A stretch of 17,969 bases of DNA from an uncultured Burkholderiales bacterium (lineage in GTDB: Bacteria; Pseudomonadota; Gammaproteobacteria; Burkholderiales; Burkholderiaceae_C): positions 1 to 17,969 of the forward strand of contig CALCBL010000201.1 of the NCBI GenBank assembly GCA_937897495.1. The letters run 5' to 3'. The notes below the pieces were generated by a model that saw only the letters and a list, made by a program, of their open reading frames with translations, ran no database searches and was not told the DNA's origin. Positions 15,873-17,969 of this stretch are shown here, piece after piece. Within the stretch, counting starts at the first letter, position 1, and every line of letters starts with the position of its first letter. Both the position numbers and the translations under genes were made by a program.

Positions 15873-16691
15873 TTGACCACTGCAAATTTCGTTGATTTTC
15901 AAAATGTTTGGTTGGCCTACAACGACGAGTTGTTAGCGCAAAACCACTATGCAGTTGAAGACATCAACTTGCAAGTCAAGCAGGGCGAGTTCATTGCCAT
16001 TGTGGGCCCATCGGGTTGCGGCAAGTCCACCTTCATGAAGCTGACCACGGGGCTTAAGCGCCCTAGCAAAGGTCAGATTTTTGTCGATGGTCAGCCCGTC
16101 ACAGGTCCCTTGAAAATCAGTGGCATGGCGTTCCAAGCGCCTTCCTTGTTGCCATGGCGCACCACGCTAGACAATGTCTTGCTGCCGCTTGAAATTGTCG
16201 AGCCCTTTCGCTCCCAGTTCAAACAACGCAAAGCAGAGTTTGCAGAGCGCGCCAGCAAGCTGTTAAGAACAGTGGGCTTGGGTGGCTACGAAGACAAATT
16301 TCCATGGCAACTATCAGGCGGCATGCAACAGCGCGCCAGCATTTGCCGCGCACTCATTCACGAACCCAAAATGTTGTTGCTCGACGAGCCCTTTGGCGCA
16401 CTTGATGCCTTCACTCGAGAAGAGTTGTGGTGCATTTTGCGCGACCTTTGGACTGAGCAAAAGTTCAACGTCATTTTGGTCACGCACGATTTGCGTGAGT
16501 CTGTTTTCTTGGCCGACACGGTCTATGTCATGAGCAAAAGCCCGGGCAGGTTTGTGGTCAAAAAAGAAATTGACCTGCCACGTCCTCGCGATCTGGAAGT
16601 GACCTACACGCCCGAGTTCACCCACATCGTTCACGAATTGCGTGGCCACATTGGTGCCATGCGCAAAACTGGCGCTGTGACTAACCCATAA
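15873..16691 (+). CDS. ABC transporter ATP-binding protein
   Basis: 272-residue cytoplasmic ATPase of the nitrate/sulfonate/taurine (SsuB/TauB-like) class that powers the import complex. Walker A GPSGCGKST (45-53), Q-loop Q88 (AFQAPSLLPWRTTLDNVLLPLE), signature LSGGMQQR (147-154), Walker B LLLDEP (168-173) and H-loop H205 (VTHDLRE) are all intact. The start is an unusual TTG with a GAGG Shine-Dalgarno. It lies 23 bp after the binding-protein gene, and its stop is 11 bp before the permease GTG. Length is typical. Substrate is set by the partner genes, not by this subunit. Confidence 0.95.
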   Translation: MTTANFVDFQNVWLAYNDELLAQNHYAVEDINLQVKQGEFIAIVGPSGCGKSTFMKLTTGLKRPSKGQIFVDGQPVTGPLKISGMAFQAPSLLPWRTTLDNVLLPLEIVEPFRSQFKQRKAEFAERASKLLRTVGLGGYEDKFPWQLSGGMQQRASICRALIHEPKMLLLDEPFGALDAFTREELWCILRDLWTEQKFNVILVTHDLRESVFLADTVYVMSKSPGRFVVKKEIDLPRPRDLEVTYTPEFTHIVHELRGHIGAMRKTGAVTNP

Positions 16692-16693
16692 GC

Positions 16694-16699
16694 AGGTGA
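16694..16699 (+). promoter_or_regulatory. Ribosome binding site of the permease gene
   Basis: AGGTGA just upstream of GTG 16703. It supports the GTG start. Confidence 0.55.
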
Positions 16700-16702
16700 A
16701 TT

Positions 16703-17470
16703 GTGAATAAAAAAACGATAGAAGCAAGCGCACCCTGGATTTTGCTGGTGCTCACGCTTGTCATTTGGCAAGCCATCTGCACCATTTTCAAAGTTTCAGA
16801 ATTCATTTTTCCAAGCCCCTACCGCATTGCACAACAAACCGTTGAATTCAGCGGCGTCATTGCGGCCCATGCATGGCGCACTTACTGGGTCACCATGGCC
16901 GGGTTTGGCATTGCCATTGTGGTGGGTGTCTTGTTAGGTTTCGTCATTGGCAGTTCCCGCTTGGCTTATGCCGCGGTCTACCCCCTCATGACGGCCTTCA
17001 ATGCGCTGCCAAAGGCCGCCTTCGTGCCCATCTTGGTGGTTTGGTTTGGCATTGGCATTGGCCCCGCCATCCTGACCGCCTTCCTGATCAGCTTCTTCCC
17101 CATCATGGTCAACATTGCAACAGGCTTGGCCACGCTTGAACCCGAGCTTGAAGATGTATTGCGCGTTCTGGGTGCAAAGCGTTGGGATGTCTTGGTCAAA
17201 GTGGGCCTGCCCCGCTCCATGCCCTACTTCTTTGGCTCCCTCAAAGTGGCCATCACTTTGGCTTTTGTAGGCACCACTGTGTCCGAGATGACGGCGGCCA
17301 ATGAAGGCATTGGCTATTTGCTCATCTCAGCGGGCTCTGCCATGCAAATGGGCTTGGCTTTCTCTGGCTTGGTGGTGGTGGGCGCCATGGCCATGGTGAT
17401 GTACGAGCTTTTTAGCTACATTGAGAAGCACACCACAGCTTGGGCGCACCGCAGCACCAACAACGAATAA
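16703..17470 (+). CDS. ABC transporter permease
   Basis: 255-residue inner-membrane permease of the SsuC/TauC (binding-protein-dependent, BPD) type. About six hydrophobic spans are visible: roughly 12-30, 62-84, 90-115, 118-140, 180-200 and 218-240. The EAA loop that docks the ATPase is ELEDVLRVLGAKRWDVLVKVGLP (148-170), with the conserved G-A and P positions. FPSPYRI early in the protein is usual for the family. Start GTG 16703, just behind the ATPase stop, so this is the third gene of an operon binding protein-ATPase-permease. A single permease gene suggests a homodimer. Confidence 0.93.
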   Translation: MNKKTIEASAPWILLVLTLVIWQAICTIFKVSEFIFPSPYRIAQQTVEFSGVIAAHAWRTYWVTMAGFGIAIVVGVLLGFVIGSSRLAYAAVYPLMTAFNALPKAAFVPILVVWFGIGIGPAILTAFLISFFPIMVNIATGLATLEPELEDVLRVLGAKRWDVLVKVGLPRSMPYFFGSLKVAITLAFVGTTVSEMTAANEGIGYLLISAGSAMQMGLAFSGLVVVGAMAMVMYELFSYIEKHTTAWAHRSTNNE

Positions 17471-17553
17471 ACGTCTTATTTTTGACTTACTGAATCATTA
17501 TTGTTGTAGTTTCTGATGCTTCATTGACCAAATGGATTGCTAATTTCATTAAA

Positions 17554-17571
17554 GGCTTGACGTTTCAAGCC
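17554..17571. repeat. Perfect 7-bp hairpin
   Basis: Arms GGCTTGA and TCAAGCC with a CGTT loop, 83 bp after the permease stop. There is no poly-T tail, so intrinsic termination is doubtful. Confidence 0.5.
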
Positions 17572-17573
17572 GA

Positions 17574-17600
17574 TTCCATACGATGCACACATGTATGGAA
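17574..17600. repeat. 8-bp inverted repeat before the terminal gene
   Basis: TTCCATAC and GTATGGAA, perfect arms, 11-bp spacer, 50 bp before ATG 17651. It might be a regulator site or a hairpin in the leader. Confidence 0.45.
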
Positions 17601-17650
17601 ATGCCAAATCGGTATTTCACATTTTTGCCATCTTCATGGAACCTCTTCAC

Positions 17651-17969
17651 ATGACAGAAAATGTTCACACACACGATACCGCTCAAGCAGCACCGGTCAA
17701 TTCGGGCATGCCCAACAAATCCGATATTTTGTTTCTTATCTTTCTAGCTTGCGTCATGGCCACTGTGGCATGGGTTGGCGTTTTGGCATACAAAGAGGGC
17801 TACAAAAACGAAGTCACCAAGCACAACGGTGAAGCTTGGATGAAGTGGATGAAAGACAACAGCGAAGCCCGTACCCAGCCAGGCTTCAGCGTTGAAAATT
17901 GCGCGGCCAGCGAAACGGATCGCAAACGTTGGGGCGACTGCTTCAAAGAGCTGACAGAAAAAGTGGCTC
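17651..17969 (+). CDS. Unrecognised one-TM protein, 3' partial
   Basis: The frame is open from ATG 17651 to the window end (106 codons) and has no stop, so the gene continues outside. An in-frame ATG at 17636 would add five residues (M-E-P-L-H). The product begins with a polar tail (MTENVHTHDTAQ), then a single hydrophobic span at about residues 25-47 (DILFLIFLACVMATVAWVGVLAY), then a charged segment with KWMKDNSEARTQPGF and two Cys (CAASETDRKRWGDC). It resembles an inner-membrane anchored protein with its bulk on the periplasmic side, but I recognise no family. No clear Shine-Dalgarno is visible. The relation to the ABC genes is not evident. Confidence 0.6.
   Translation, partial: MTENVHTHDTAQAAPVNSGMPNKSDILFLIFLACVMATVAWVGVLAYKEGYKNEVTKHNGEAWMKWMKDNSEARTQPGFSVENCAASETDRKRWGDCFKELTEKVA

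Larger units (their letters stand above)
17471..17650. other. Intergenic region with two inverted repeats
   Basis: 180 bp between the permease and the partial gene. It holds a hairpin GGCTTGA-CGTT-TCAAGCC (17554-17571), which lacks a T run on either side, and a second inverted repeat with 8-bp arms TTCCATAC / GTATGGAA (17574-17581 and 17593-17600, 11-bp loop). The first could end the ABC transcript weakly; the second could be an operator for the next gene. No promoter could be placed with confidence. Confidence 0.4.

Noticed and set aside
17524..17832. 102-codon frame beginning at TTG 17524
   Set aside because: It overlaps the frame starting at ATG 17651, which encodes a plausible TM protein and stays open to the window end. 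This one is low in hydrophobic organisation and starts in the repeat region.

Overview
The window reads as part of a purine-catabolism locus of a betaproteobacterium, most likely Burkholderiales of the Comamonadaceae type (Limnohabitans, Rhodoferax or Polaromonas-like). This rests on protein style, moderate GC by eye, and the gene set (membrane-bound cytochrome c urate hydroxylase, XdhABC, cofactor-free PuuE allantoinase, a fused UraD-allantoate amidohydrolase, an NMT1-type ABC transporter). It is an inference without database searching.

Layout. (1) Bases 3-1211: the 3' part of an 8-oxoguanine/guanine-type deaminase, its metal-binding N-terminus lying outside the window. (2) 1238-2888: a two-gene AbiEi/AbiEii-type (type IV) toxin-antitoxin pair, preceded by a perfect 8-bp inverted repeat that looks like its operator. 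(3) 2920-4996, minus strand: xdhC, then puuD. (4) 5080-5631, plus strand: a small proline-rich lipoprotein with a TonB-C-like domain, convergent with xdhB. (5) 5636-9919, minus strand: uraH-xdhA-xdhB. (6) 9992-14652, plus strand: a GntR/FCD regulator, puuE, a uraD-allantoate amidohydrolase fusion and a second M20 hydrolase, packed with ATGA overlaps or a 10-nt gap. (7) 14815-17470, plus strand: substrate-binding protein, ATPase and permease of an ABC importer. (8) 17651-end: the start of an unrecognised one-TM protein.

How it works together. 8-oxoguanine (or guanine) is deaminated to urate (or xanthine). XdhAB, matured by XdhC, makes urate. PuuD oxidises urate to 5-hydroxyisourate, UraH makes OHCU, the UraD half of the fusion makes S-allantoin, PuuE opens it to allantoate, and the amidohydrolase half removes the first ammonia. 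No ureidoglycolate-processing enzyme of a recognised family is present; the second M20 hydrolase is a candidate for a late step. The ABC transporter probably imports a purine or purine breakdown product.

The most notable regulatory signal is a palindrome with core TGTATACA, found at three places in the window: before puuD, between divergent uraH and gntR, and before the ABC substrate-binding protein. These look like operators of the GntR regulator encoded in the locus.
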